A DNA stretch of 64,000 bases from Triglochin maritima (taxonomy: Eukaryota > Streptophyta > Magnoliopsida > Alismatales > Juncaginaceae): contig OY821771.1 in the NCBI GenBank assembly GCA_963682175.1, positions 39,080,201 to 39,144,200 on the forward strand, read 5' to 3'. Positions within the stretch are counted from its first letter, which is position 1. Each line of letters starts with the position of its first letter. The notes beneath the pieces were generated by a model, which did no database searches, was not told the origin of the DNA, and worked only from the letters and a program-made list of their open reading frames with translations. Positions 1 through 11,719 of this stretch are shown in pieces. The translations under genes and the position numbers were made by a program.

Positions 1-715
1 TTGACATTATATCAAGTTTTCGAAATGAGATGTTGGGTGAAATTATATATACATCCACACTTTCACACCTAAATAGCGGGTCAATGATATATAACCCCCC
101 ACCCCCCACACATAAACACTCACACACATTTTTCTTAACCCCCCTTGTAGCGAGTGTAGCAACAATTTAATATTAGGTGCCATTCTTGTTTTCTTAACCA
201 TCCTCGAAAATTTTCCTTTTCTTTTGTCAAGCTGTGTTTTTTATTTTTCATTATTTCTAAGAAAAAACGAAGCCCATGTTCATACAATAAATAGCCGAAT
301 CACCCCCTTGCATCTAAATGAAAACGGAAATTGAAACCAAAAGTAAATAACCATTTAAATATTGGGGGCACATATTGTGCGACTCAACTCACTAGTTAAA
401 GTCTCCTCACATTGTGCTGCTTCTCATTAGCATTTTAGAGATTGTAGATTAGCATCAGTCCTTGCTCACTTTGAAAGAGTTTCTTATTGTGAAGTATCAA
501 AATTTTGGATGTAATCTATGTCCGTAGAAAGGATGACATCATAATGTTAAACAAAGGGTACCATGAAACTTGTTTTTGGGAGACTAAGGGTAACTTAGTA
601 AACAAAGTACTCAATGCTGGTAATTAACGTTTTTTATTTGCTTGTGTTTTTGTGTTAGTTTCACTTTTGATGGCTATACTTATTGCGCCGACATTGCTTT
701 TGTGAATATGCACAG
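1..715. other. Probable intron of the methyltransferase-like gene
   Basis: No exon is recognised here. The stretch is AT-rich and ends in a good acceptor (tatgcacag) just before the coding exon at 716. It is therefore probably the last intron of a gene that starts left of the window. Positions 97-107 hold a short C-rich run. Confidence 0.4.
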
Positions 716-895
716 GATCTTGTAGGTCCCTACTGGTCTCTTCGTGCTGCTTTGGGGCCACTTCTTGAAACTTATATTCTGCTTGATAGACTGCTTTTCC
801 TTCAAGAGAAAGACTGTTCGTTAAAAGTCATGATGCTCCCATTATTTGATCCTGTCTTATCCCCAAGAAATATGGCAATAGTTGCTCAAAGATGA
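716..895 (+). CDS. Last exon of a METTL25/RRNAD1-like methyltransferase protein (partial)
   Basis: This is the 3' terminal coding exon of a gene whose other exons lie left of the window. It starts after an AG acceptor at 714-715 and ends in TGA at 893-895. The 59 residues begin DLVGPYWSLRAALGPLLE, continue with an ILLDRLLFLQE helix, and end LLPLFDPVLSPRNMAIVAQR. That ending, with the LPLFDP.LSPRN.A..A pattern, resembles the C-terminus of the METTL25/RRNAD1 (METTL25B) group of SAM-dependent methyltransferase-like proteins. The catalytic domain would be upstream and cannot be judged. The in-frame ATG at 683 lies in the preceding intron and is not a credible start. The family call rests on a remembered motif, so it is moderate. 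Confidence 0.55.
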   Translation, partial: DLVGPYWSLRAALGPLLETYILLDRLLFLQEKDCSLKVMMLPLFDPVLSPRNMAIVAQR

Positions 896-3290
896 ACTCT
901 GGAACAAACACAGAGGTAGACCAATCCACTGTTAAACACGTATGCTGCATTTGTAAGTTGTGACGTAGCATGTGAACAGATCAGTCAATGATTTGTTAAC
1001 TTACCTTAAAATAGCAATTTCTTCGGACAAACTCGTACTGTACCTTTTCAGTTAATTGCTGATAACGAGCCCAATAGTTTTTCATATTGGAGGAGAAAAA
1101 TACAGGGTGATTTTGTTTTCATGGAATTTAAATTAAAGTTGTCTTATTGCATTGCTAGAGTTGTTTTTAATCTTTAAGTGTTTTTTTGTTACTTAAGCTT
1201 GAATCTGCCATAGTTTCCTAGGGACCATGTATAACTACATGTAGGCAAAATTTTGATTGCTCTTTGACAATCCTTGGCCTGTTCTCGTCTTCCCAAAACA
1301 GCGTTGCTTGTGCTAATTGATGGCATAATGTCTATCTTGTTCCTGAACCTGGTGAAGGTCTGCGTAGCCCCTCTTTCGTATTGACTCGTTTATATGATCT
1401 AGTGATTCTAGTGTATTTGCTTAGCCATACTCTTTTAGAAAAGAGCTACATCTATGGTTGCCTGTGGAACATGGTATGTAAAAGTTTTAGTTGGACCTTT
1501 TTTGACGTTTGGTTTGAAACATCATGAATTTTTCGATGTGGCCACTTCACATGTGATTATGCTGACCACTAAAGTATTCCTTTATGTCTTGTGTTTTTCG
1601 CAGTGATACATTACTAGATCATGAATACTTTGACAACTGTAGCATCGGATCTTGTTCTTCCAGACACGGAAAGCAAGCACTACTATCCTCTGCTTGCTGG
1701 ATCAGATGGTCAATTGTGTTTTTTTTACTTCCTGTCTTTGAATTTTTTACATTTTACTTCTGTAAACAAAATCTGGCACGTTGTTTTATCGTCATATTTC
1801 TTTCATCAGCATTAGGCTTTGATATCACCACTTAGCAAGCACACATTGTTGTTATAATATTGCATAAAATTCAATTAGTATTAGAAACAGGAGCTTGAAG
1901 CATGCTAATATGTTTTACAAATCCATTATCACAGTCTGTTCGTAGGTGAGGTGGTTAAGTGGGTGGTCTCCTAATTGTTTTTGTCACAAACTTCCAATCA
2001 TGCGTCATTTGGAATATGGTTCTTGCTTAATACGGTTTGTTTTGGAAAATGGCTGTCTTGACTTGGATCAGACCTTTCAAAGTCAGAAGCTACCGCCTTG
2101 GTGTATATGCAATATTAAGAATCTTCGTATATGCCAAAAATAAGCCGAAGTTGTTTTTATATTTTCAATGAGTTAATCATGTCTTATTTTTTGTACTAAG
2201 ATTGTTTAGCTTAATCAACCAAATTTGATGCATGTTATTAGGGCAACTTGCCATATTATTCTTATCCCGTCTTGTGAAATTGAAGCCTCTAGTTGACTTG
2301 CAGGCAGGTTATCCATCAATTTAGTCTTCTAAGTTCCATCTCACTTTTTTGCTCAATGAGATGCAAAATTGTCCTTTTCATTCAACCTTATGGATTGTGA
2401 ACCTTTGCTTTCTGGATGTTCCAAAGTCGTTAACTTTTCTGGTATCTTAATTTGCTGTAGCCGAACTTCATTTGCCAAAACATGCCCACAGGCAAGACCT
2501 GATTATTAAACTTTGCTTGATATATATCCATGATTTATCCTATAAGCAACTTAACCGCATGACAGTAACTGCAATATAAAAACATGGGAAACTTATTAAA
2601 CTAGTTTACCAACCAAACCAACCCGAACAAGTAGTCGCAATACTAGTTGGAAGTTAGGACAAATACTATACTAGTTTAAGTTGTATTTTAAGTAATGTCT
2701 TCGCCAGCCACTTCTAGGAATCGTGAATAAATCTAATGACACTTCTAATCCTTAATATCAGAATGGAATGAGTACTGTCATTGTTACAGAATGAAAAGCG
2801 CACAATCATTGCTATAATCTATTCCCCCTGGGCCAGTTAATTTCATTCGCCATTTGACTTCTAAGCATTGGCTTAGCAGCATAATCCAAACACTTATCTA
2901 CAATCTCTATTTAAATCTTCATTCATAAAACACCAAACCATGTTTTGCTTTCACAATGTCACCATCTGGTCTATCCACTCCACCTTTCCCTACACTATTT
3001 ATTACCACAATGACCTCATCTAGTTCATATCCCCACCTAACAAAAACAAAGAAATCTTCAAATCTTCGCCTTGCTTCAAGCTTCAAGCGTGAATTATGGC
3101 CTAATCGTGAATTATTCTACTGAAAAAATATTAAATTATCGCGTCGTTACATAGGACAGTTGGCACGCTCTCGTAGCGTATTATTTTAAAAGCATGTAAT
3201 GGAGTTTTCAAGCTTAATTGAGGGCTAATAAGTGTTTGAAACCAATGAAAGTTAGGGTAGGAATGTCTTGACTTTGGGGTGTTTTATGAT
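896..3290. other. 3' UTR and intergenic DNA, no gene seen
   Basis: The first few hundred bases are probably the 3' UTR of the methyltransferase-like gene. Several short open frames (near 1584-1835 and 1946-2143) have no recognisable domain, and base use does not suggest coding. Confidence 0.4.
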
Positions 3291-3700
3291 TATGGATGAC
3301 AAGAGATCGGTTTTGGTTCGGGTACTGGGAGAATCAAAATCAGATATGTGTTTTATTTGAGGTACGCAGATCGGATCCGGGTTGATTTCTAACTTCGGTA
3401 TCTAGAACCGGATCTGGTGGGATCACATGTACCTAAAATCGGATTATTATTTTCAAAATTTACATGTACAAATTATTATTTTCTTCATTTCTTATGAAAA
3501 CTTTTAAGGTTTTTTTAAATAATACCCCGATTCTGGATCCGTTTCCAGTAGCTAGAACAAGAATTGAACCCGAATCGGGTCGCTTTTTAAATTGGGTAAT
3601 CAAATCCGACCCAAATCCGTTTTACCCCGGTTCAATTCCGATTCGGTACCACCGGATTCGGTTCGATTTAATTGGTTCCGAATAACCATTGTCACCCCTA
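3291..3700. mobile_element. hAT-type MITE, degenerate (410 bp)
   Basis: The left end TATGGATGACAA and the inverted right end (reverse complement TAGGGGTGACAA) form a TIR typical of hAT MITEs. The flanks TTTATGAT and CTTATGGT match at 6 of 8 bases, as expected for an aged 8-bp target duplication. The interior is a set of related words such as ggttcggg, gatccggg and cccgaatcggg in both orientations. The open frame at 3464-3685 is a translation of these repeats and not a gene. Confidence 0.6.
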
Positions 3701-4783
3701 CTTATGGTATATATATATGTATATATACATACATATGTATGTATACATGTATATATGATATGCAGTAATCCTCCAGTGAGTGTAGAGCTTAATCTGTATA
3801 TTTTAAGCTCCAATCATCTCTACCACTCATTTGAAATTGTAAGGTAGATTACGATTACGATAATCATACTAATAAAATGATCTAATGATGAATATTAACC
3901 GTAAATTAACCATAATTAAATCTAATGGTAAGATTGTAAGAGAATTAAACAAATAAGATGAGTCTTGAACTTACTAGATCTTAGTCTCATATATATATAT
4001 AATATTTGTGTGTGTGCGCGCACTTGTTATTTATTTTATTTACGTGGATGCAATTAAGCTAGGCAAATGCGTTATGGAATTGTTACTTTTGTGATTAAGA
4101 CATGCATGGTGGCTTCATTCTCATCTTTCTTTCACCTTCCTTTCTTCGTACACAAACATGAGATATCCCGCACTTGGATTTTCTTGTTTTGTTGTGGTTG
4201 TGTGTGTTGAAAAGTCTTGGCTTAGTAGGTTTGAGTTTGATTGTGATGGTTAAGTTTTCATCATCCTCTAGGTGCCTAACACACACTTATCTTTCTTTTT
4301 AGAGGTCTTCACACCTGTGATTTCTACTGATGTCAAGTGTTTTGATATGTATCCTACATGTGCATATCAACTTTCATGTAAAGCTATGCACAACCGATAA
4401 AATGGGTAATTCAGATGCATGAATTTGTCAACTAGTGAGAAAACACATCCAATACAAAGGGCGACCATATATGAATTGTTCAAGATGTTTATTTGGGTAT
4501 AATGTGCTGCGAAAACAGCAGTTCTACTTTTAATTATTGATCTCATTAATTGTCAAAAAATTTAACTAGAACTTTTAAAAGTCAGTACGTAATTTCTAAT
4601 TCCAAGAATTAAGTGGAAAATTCTAGAAAATATCTAAATAAGTTAAAACACTGAAGAATATTAATTTTCCAAAATATTTAAAGTACGTATTAACATCAGT
4701 ATGTAGAATTCATCAGTACGTATTAACAAAGTTTACACTATTTCATTAATCAATATCAAAAAATCATACCAACAAGTAATAAG
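3701..4783. other. Intergenic, with TA/TG microsatellites
   Basis: It holds an alternating TA/TG/TACA tract at about 3706-3760 and a shorter (AT)n(TG)n(CG)n tract at about 3990-4022. No gene was recognised. Confidence 0.5.
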
Positions 4784-5138
4784 TTGAGCAATTAGTCGCA
4801 CGTTGCTAAACAGAAAATGTGTACAATACTATATAGTATATTTGAATTCACTACCCTTCACCTAAGTGCTTAGGTTTTGTTGAGCTGGTGGACCAACCAA
4901 ATTTCACATGATATCAGAACCGGTCGATTGACTTGTAGGAGCATACTCCAACTTATATTGTCTATGCGTAGACACGGAGAAAAAATTATCCCGCTCACGT
5001 GTGTGGGGGAGTGTGTAGCAATTAGTCATACATTGTTAAACACAAAATGTGTACAACACTATATAAGATAATTGAATCTACCACCTTTCACCTAAGTACT
5101 TAAGTTTTGATTGAGTCGTGGACTAATCAAGTTTCACA
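4784..5138 (+). mobile_element. TRIM retroelement (355 bp) with two ~125-bp LTRs
   Basis: Two direct repeats, 4784-4908 and 5014-5138, are about 80 percent alike by eye; both carry GCAATTAGTC, AAAATGTGTACAA, TTCACCTAAGT and end TTTCACA. Directly after the first repeat, TGATATCAGAAC (4909-4920) is two bases from the usual copia primer-binding site TGGTATCAGAGC (initiator tRNA-Met). Directly before the second repeat lies a purine-rich, PPT-like stretch, gtgtgtgggggag. The interior is only about 105 bp with no coding. This is the structure of a terminal-repeat retrotransposon in miniature. No clear 5-bp target duplication was found. Confidence 0.75.
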
Positions 5139-7544
5139 TATCATTCTAGGTGGAAACGTGGGTATCCTGAATTTGTGACGGCTAAGAGAATCCAGATCAA
5201 ATCCTCCTGTATAAACGCCTCGTCAGTTTTCTGACTTTAGAATCAAGCTATTTTCTTCCTTCAACCAGCTGCTTCCAATGCCTCCAAAGTGAAGCTAAGA
5301 TTTTCACGATAAAATTACCAAAGCTAATTAAAATAGCTCATCGACTGTATAAATTTGTAAGAATCGAAGTGAGGGACTTTTACATATTATTGCTCAGTCT
5401 AATATATTGTCGAGGTCATGAAATCCTGTACAAGTTTGACTATGATTAATTCAAACGTTGATAAAACCAAGTAACATATCAGAATACCTAACCAGCTTCT
5501 ATGTGTAAGTTTCTCATATTATAATACAATATTAAACGCACCAATTCATTCATCCTTTTAATGATCAAGAGGAAGGTAACGTACAATTAAGATTACATCA
5601 AACCAAACACGAGCCTTTTTGTCAGCAAATTCACCATCGTCTGCCTACCGGATTACATCACAAAAACCAGCTGGAAAAACAAAAAAACCAAACCGTGTGG
5701 CCGTCCGTCCATCCATCCATCTATATATGTCCTGCCATGCCTGCCTAACATCCATATTTGTCACTGCCTAACTTCATGCACGCCCATATCCGGTCACTTT
5801 TGCTTCTTATTTAATTGAATTTATCGACGAAACGTGGCAATCGTCGATCGCCAACTGGCCGAAAAATCTTGAGCATCCGATTGTTCACAAACACGGCCAG
5901 TAGGAGCTAGTAATGCCAACCCCACTTTTTGTAGATTCCTCATAATGGTGACATCCTACTTAATACAAGAGAGGAGCCTCTCTTTTTTTTTTAACTTAAG
6001 AGGCCCCTTTCACCTTCTAACATAACGGGGAACACCCAATGTGGCATTATCATGGGGGTTAGGGTTTCCACTCTAGGTTGAGTGTGACATCGTTAGTTCT
6101 ACACTGTTCATATATATGATCACTTGTGAGGTTGACACATGGGTTATTGATCCACCAATCACACATAGGATGTCCGGTCTGGACCCGATTGGACCAACGT
6201 GGGTCCCCCGATGTCGATCGGACAATTACAATTGGAAGATATTGGAGGACGTCACATGGACAAGCATGGGCGACGAGCCAGTTAATTTGGATTGTAAAAT
6301 GTTTTTATTGATTTTATGTGCGGCTTTGGATCTAATATACAACTTTAAATCATATTTTACTAGTTCTACCTTTTATGCGTTGTAGAATGCTTATCATGTA
6401 AATCGTACTATCTTGTCTTAGCATGTTAATTTGGACATTCATAATTTTATTGCAAAACTTGTTGGAAGAAACAAGGGCATACACATTAAAAAACCTTTTT
6501 CTAAGATGAAGGGACCTTTTCTTTTTTGGTAACCAATATTTAAAGTTGGGTAAAAAGGCTGCATACATGGTGATGTTTGAGGCCTAATCCTAGGAGATCA
6601 TCAAAACTAGGTTAGTACCCTAAAGGAACATATGCCATGCAACTTAGGTCATCTTTTATGAACACATGAAGTTTTATAATTTAAGGTAGGACTAATATGG
6701 TTGAGAGACTTCCAAGTTCAACTGCATTTTTCAAAATGTGTATTTTAGGAAAATATTGTCAGTATTAGATGTTGACGTGATATATACATAGTAGACCATC
6801 AATTGAGTTCGGTGTTTTTCAAATTAATCACACACTAGTTTTCTGTGGAGATCCACTTTGAGATCTCATCTTCGACCTTTAAGTCTTCAACTTTTGACCA
6901 TCTGTCGTAAAGATTAGGATGTGAACATTATCATTTACAGGATAACTAGTTTGCAGAAAATTTATTTTAGGAGAGAGAATTAGAATTCCATAGTCAACGA
7001 TTGCGTAATTAGAATATACATAAAATTTTGAAAATATGAGTTCCAAACTAACAATTTTATACGTAAGATCACTTTTCTACATTTTCTCGGTACTCTCTCA
7101 TGACAGAATTTGAAGAAGTCAAAAAATAAAATTTACCGAATGACTTCCCCACTAGTAATTCGAAACAGAATTCACAGTTAATTAATCATCACAATCACAA
7201 CCAACTTCTTTGAAATCAATCACACTCTTGTCCAAATTAACAAGTATAATTATTGGGTCAAATTTTTGTTATGGCAAAAGGCATCTAGAAAGGGTATCTC
7301 CTAGCTAACACAATTACAATAATATTCTTGTACTTCTCATTCATCTTTGTAGGTATGCCATCTACTTGTGGATTAAAAAAACCACCCTATTTAATTTAAT
7401 CATTTGAACCAATGATTGGTAGCATTAAAAACTCAAAATAGCATTGGCATCATCATGCCTCTCCAAGCTAGAAGGGTAAATTGATAATTTGCAGAGAAAA
7501 ATAGGCCCAACTAAGCCCCATATATTTTATTCCCCACTTCTGGT
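5139..7544. other. Intergenic, no gene seen
   Basis: AT-rich sequence. An open frame at 6116-6385 has no recognisable domain. A CCATCCAT/CCGTCCGT run lies near 5701-5721. Confidence 0.4.
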
Positions 7545-7552
7545 TTAAATAA

Positions 7553-8903
7553 CTGAATTGCTAAACATCGCCCCAAAATTACTTAAATCGTCCCTTGAAA
7601 TTACCATTTTGCCCTTCTCTCATTTCTACTGCTATAACGCGACATTTTACCCTCCTATCACACATCTCTCTTCATATTCCTCTTATAATCATAAAAAATA
7701 ATGTTTTGGAGGTCAGTAATGAACCAACGAACGCCCCAGCGTACTCGAATCTGGTAAACTATCTAACATCTTTTTAATAAAAAAATAATAAAAAATAATA
7801 AAAAATTACAGGCGTCCGACGGAGCCGCCCCCACGTAGGAGGGGGCGTCTGGCTAAGACGCCTCCCCCATGGGGGAGGCGTTTTACCCAGACGCCTTACC
7901 CATCGGGTAGGCGTTTTACCCAGACGCTCTGCCCTTGGGACAGGCGTCTGTGTAAGACGCCTCCCCCATTGGGGAGGCGTCTTACCCAGACGCCCCCTCC
8001 TACGTGGGGGCGGCTCCGTCGGACGCCCGTAATTTTTTATTATTTTTTAAAAAAGATAATTGATTATAAATTTAGATAATTGTTAAATTAATTAATTAAT
8101 AAGTTAATAATTACTATATTCGGATGACCGATACCCCTTCGGTACACCGAAAATTCAAAAATTTCCAGATCCAACAATTTCAAAATCCAAAAAATTTCCA
8201 AGGGGCGTTGCCCCCTTGCCACCCCCGCCACCTCACCGGCGAGGTGGAATGCCGCTCGCTCACCGGGGAGCGAGACCCCCGAACGACCTGTCGAGGTGGT
8301 ATTTGTAAGTCAGGATGTTTTACCACCGGGGGATTTTGGAACTTAAAAAATGTTGGATCTGGAATTTTTTTGAATCTTCATCATTTGCAAAAAAACTCAT
8401 TGTAATCCGACCGGTTACCACCGAAAACTTGCAAAGAAACGTCAAATAATTTGAGATAACACACCGTATAATTTTAATTTGACAAAAAAATTAAAAAAAA
8501 CGGGACGTCTGGCTAAGACGTCTGTACCATGGTGGAGGCGTCTTAGCGAGACGCTTACACCATGGTATAGGCGTCTGGCTAAGACGCCTGGACCATCGTG
8601 GAGGCGTCTGGATAAGACGCCTCAACCATGGTGGAAGTGTCTTAGCCAGACGCCTCCACGATGGTGCAGGCGTCTTAGCCAGACGCCTGAGTCGGAAAAA
8701 AAAATCCGTCTCCGTTACTTCGCCTGATATAGGTGTTTCGCTAGACATTTTCGTGGTGTTGGTACTAGGAATGTTAGTAAAATTGAGTCAAAAACCTTGT
8801 TTAAAGACACGGGACGATATGGGTATTAAATATATTGTTAAGGGCAATTTGGTAATTTCAAGGGGCGATTTAAGTAGTTTTGGGGCGACGTTTAGTAGTT
8901 CCC
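7553..8903. mobile_element. MULE copy A, 1.35-kb non-autonomous derivative
   Basis: The left end CTGAATTGCTAAACATCGCC and the inverted right end (GGGAACTACTAAACGTCGCC on the other strand) belong to a TIR of about 60 bp shared with copies B, C and D. The element is flanked by a perfect 8-bp duplication TTAAATAA (7545-7552 and 8904-8911). The left side keeps a relic of PMD-gene exon 1 (7701-7753, followed by GTAAAC). The right side keeps, on the minus strand, a relic of the first ~15 codons of transposase exon 2 (about 8395-8440). Between them are GC-rich palindromic repeats at 7811-8028 and 8503-8692. It codes for nothing intact and would depend on a transposase in trans. Confidence 0.85.
7786..8050. 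repeat. Large near-perfect inverted repeat inside MULE A
   Basis: The core arms 7806-7881 and 7956-8032 are reverse complements with only about four mismatches. Each contains ggcgtccgacggagccgccc, followed by a run reading cctacgtgggggcg or its complement. The pairing continues into the flanking AT tracts (aaaaaataataaaaaatta). Arms are therefore about 95 bp around a spacer of roughly 74 bp that itself holds smaller gacgcc...ggcgtc palindromes. As single strand this would fold into a long stable hairpin. Confidence 0.9.
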
Positions 8904-8911
8904 TTAAATAA

Positions 8912-9387
8912 TGAGGTGTGAATTCTATTGGTAAAGAAATATCCTCTCGTGATCTTACACTCTCTTCTTTTTATTTATGATTTTTGGAAAATCGATAGAA
9001 ATTTTGAAAATAATTGCCAAACGAAATAAAAGATAAAGAGATTTTTGGAAAAGTTGATTTTTGAAACCTCCAATTCCTTTACATTTCTCTCTCCTCCAAA
9101 AAACTAATTTGATGCTACTTTTTTGTATTTTGATTGTTACCCATTAGGTTTACTCTTTTACCGTTGCTATTCTGACAAAAGAATATTATTTTAAATATTG
9201 TTAATTTACGATATTACAAAGCTATATTTTTAGAAATGTTAATATTATCTAATTTTAAAGTTGATGTCGTGAATAATTGTTAAAGTTGGTGATCTTTTGT
9301 GTTTAGAATAAATATTGAGAGATATATTAGAAAAATTGTTTTACCATCATTATTTGCAAAAAAACTATTATAACATTATTGTTATAT
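8912..9387. other. Spacer between MULE A and MULE C
   Basis: AT-rich DNA with no recognised feature, separating two non-autonomous copies of the same MULE family. Confidence 0.5.
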
Positions 9388-9395
9388 TTAATAAA

Positions 9396-10707
9396 CTGAA
9401 ATCACACTAAAATTACTTAAATCGTCAGTGCGAATTACCGTTTGTCATTCTCTCATTTCTACTTATATATGTTTTCATTTCACTCTCCTACCACCACTAT
9501 CTCTTCATCTTCCTCTTAAAATCATTAAAAAAAATGTCTCGAAGGCCAGAAAAAGGAGTCAACAAACGTCATGGTGTACTCGAATCTGGTAAAATGTCTC
9601 ATTTAATTTAATTTTTTTTGGGCGAGCGTCTGTGGGAGCCCCCTGGAGCCCGTTGGAGGACTCCTCTCATATTTTTATTTTTTTTATAAGTAATAACTAG
9701 TATTAATTGATAATTAGTAAACATAATTAATAAATTTATTAATTTAGATGTTTAAATCCATTTAACAACATTTTATTTCTAAAATTTAATTAATACTCAT
9801 TAGATTACCGTGTAGGAAGACAAAAATCCATACATTTACGCGTTGTACATGATTACGAAGAGGATTCAACACATCGTCATGTACTCTCTGAAGTTAAAAA
9901 TGTGTTTCTGATTGGGATTATCCCCCGAGAATTTCTCATTTACCGCCAACAAGATGTTACGTGGTTTCTCTTGTGCTTAGTCATATCACAAACAATTTTC
10001 TTGGCCTCCGGACTAAGACCGTCGATCTGTCGGTGACCCTCTAGATAAACTGCAAGTCTGTGGTTGTGCTGACCATGAGTACTATCAGAAACTACGACCC
10101 ATCCATCATGGTCCCGTCGCTCGACCACCTTTATAAAAAACGACAACCACAACTCTTTCTTTTCGTGTTCTTCCGTACTGCAATATCTATATCCCAAAAA
10201 CTCATTTCATTTCTGCGATCGCATCTCAGATAATAATTCATCTGATTATCTGCATGTGATTTATAGGATGATATTATAAAAAAAATGACTCCGACGACAT
10301 CTTGTTTCACACATTTATTCGCGTCATCGATTTTTGGAAATATTTGTGTACTCACAAAAAGCTCACTGTAATCTACTCCATCACCACTAGAATCTTGCAA
10401 CGGAACCTGCAATAATTTAAAATAACTCAACATTAAAATAAAAAGGGGGTCTGGCTAGGACTCCCCCACCATGGGGGCGGCAGCTTACACAGACGTCCGA
10501 CACATTTTTTTTGCTGGTCTTACGTCACTGGATCCAGACGCTTCACCAGTCATTTTGGTGGTGGTGTTACTGGTAAAGTGAGAAAAACGTAAATAGAATC
10601 CTTAGTTTAAGAAACGTGACGAAATAAGTATTAAATAAATTGTGAATGACAAAATGATAATTAGACGGATGATTTAAGTAATTTTAGGACGACGAATAGT
10701 GGTTTCC
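9396..10707. mobile_element. MULE copy C, 1.31-kb internal deletion derivative
   Basis: Diverged TIRs of the A/B/D family: left CTGAAATCACACTAAAATTACTTAAATCG, right complementary around 10655-10707. The target duplication is a perfect 8-bp TTAATAAA (9388-9395 and 10708-10715). The left half keeps PMD exon 1 (ATG at 9534, coding MSRRPEKG...) and the beginning of PMD exon 2 (about 9805-9878). The right half keeps the 5' part of the transposase gene on the minus strand. Everything between the two genes' 5' portions, about 4.4 kb in copy B, is missing. Confidence 0.85.
9879..10406 (-). pseudogene. 5' fragment of MULE transposase (FAR1-like DNA-binding part)
   Basis: Read on the minus strand from an acceptor at 10407-10408, it gives VPLQDSSGDGVDYSELF, then YLRCDRRNEM, KSCGCRFL, VVERRDHDGWVVV, HGQHNHRLAVY, DMTKHKR and NFREYM. 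This matches the first ~175 codons of the transposase exon 2 in copy B. A one-base deletion near 10140-10150 splits it into two frames. It ends at about 9879, where it joins PMD exon-2 sequence. No catalytic residue of the DDE core is left. Confidence 0.85.
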
Positions 10708-10715
10708 TTAATAAA

Positions 10716-11429
10716 AGATTAAAATGCTAGCTTTCGGTTGAAAGAGTATTTTAGTAATCTTTGAAAAAACAAAATCTAGATAGCCAAAAAAATAAAAATA
10801 AATTGAAAACCAGTTTTCTAAAAAATATGTTCTTTTTTGAGATTTTTGATGAAAAAAAATCATTTTCCCCCTAAAATATTCATATGAAAAGTTGTTGCCA
10901 CACAAAAACTCTAGTGATTGTTCTTCGAATGTTTTGTTTATAATTTTCGGAAGTTTTATGCTAAATTTTAACATTCTATGACATTTTATATGACATTATT
11001 ATTATTATTTGTAACAGGAGTATCTGTCGTGGAAAAATACAATGTGATTAGTTGAAACTATAAAGAAGATAAACAGCTTCCTTTAGTTAGAAATCATATG
11101 AATAGATTTTGATTTCTTGAAAGAAATCACAAGTTGATTGTTGAAATATTTGTGAGACTAAAATATTCATATAACTTTGAAAATGACATGAGATTTTTTG
11201 AGAATACTTACACCGGATTATAGTTAATGTTCTTAACTTTTTTTGGTAGAATTAACAGAGGGCTATAAGCCTGTAAGAATCACAAATTACAGCATTTTAT
11301 ATATATGCAATCCACATCTTCATCAGCTTAAATAGTTCATCTCTTACTCGAATAAAAGCATGAGCCATGAGTTATGTATTTATGACAAATTGACAAAACC
11401 CTAAGGAATCACCAATGATGACGATCATA
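10716..11429. other. Intergenic, no gene seen
   Basis: AT-rich; the minus-strand open frame at 10708-10974 is low-complexity Phe/Lys/Ile-rich and is not credible. Confidence 0.4.
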
Positions 11430-11435
11430 GATGCT

Positions 11436-11719
11436 TTGGTGTAAACGAGCCGAGTCGAGCGAAATTTCGAGCTATAAATATTATCTTATGTTATTACCAA
11501 ATACCAAAAATAATTATAAATGGAACAATAAAAAAATCGAGCGAGCTATTGAGACGAGCGTTAATTTTTTTCCGAGTTCAAGTGTCTCGTTTACGAAACC
11601 AAGTTCGAAGATTTTTTGTTTTTCATCAAATTTCTTCATTTTCAAGTTAAATTAGTGTCGAACGTTTTTCAAGTCGAGTTCGAGTCAACTATCGAGCCTA
11701 GCGAAAGTTGACAGCCCTA
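11436..11719. mobile_element. Short hAT-like MITE (about 284 bp)
   Basis: The right end reads gacagcccta, a common plant hAT MITE terminus; the left end ttggtgtaaacgagcc is partly complementary to it. GATGCT occurs directly on both sides (11430-11435 and 11720-11725). The interior is rich in cgagc/gctcg words in both orientations. The exact ends are uncertain because the 8-bp duplication is imperfect. Confidence 0.5.

Noticed and set aside
1584..1835. Open frame after a possible acceptor, considered as another exon of the first gene
   Set aside because: The METTL25-like C-terminus already ends at 895 and this frame has no recognisable motif.
7811..8028. Regular palindromic units that look like a CRISPR array or a terminator series
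   Set aside because: Units lie inside a transposon with TIRs, the spacers are not unique, and this is a plant genome.
8124..8405. 93-aa open frame in MULE A
   Set aside because: It crosses small inverted repeats and no domain is seen; the neighbouring sequence is transposase relic on the other strand.
8479..8748. Overlapping open frames on both strands with repeated RRLAKTP words
   Set aside because: They are translations of the palindromic minisatellite near the right end of MULE A.
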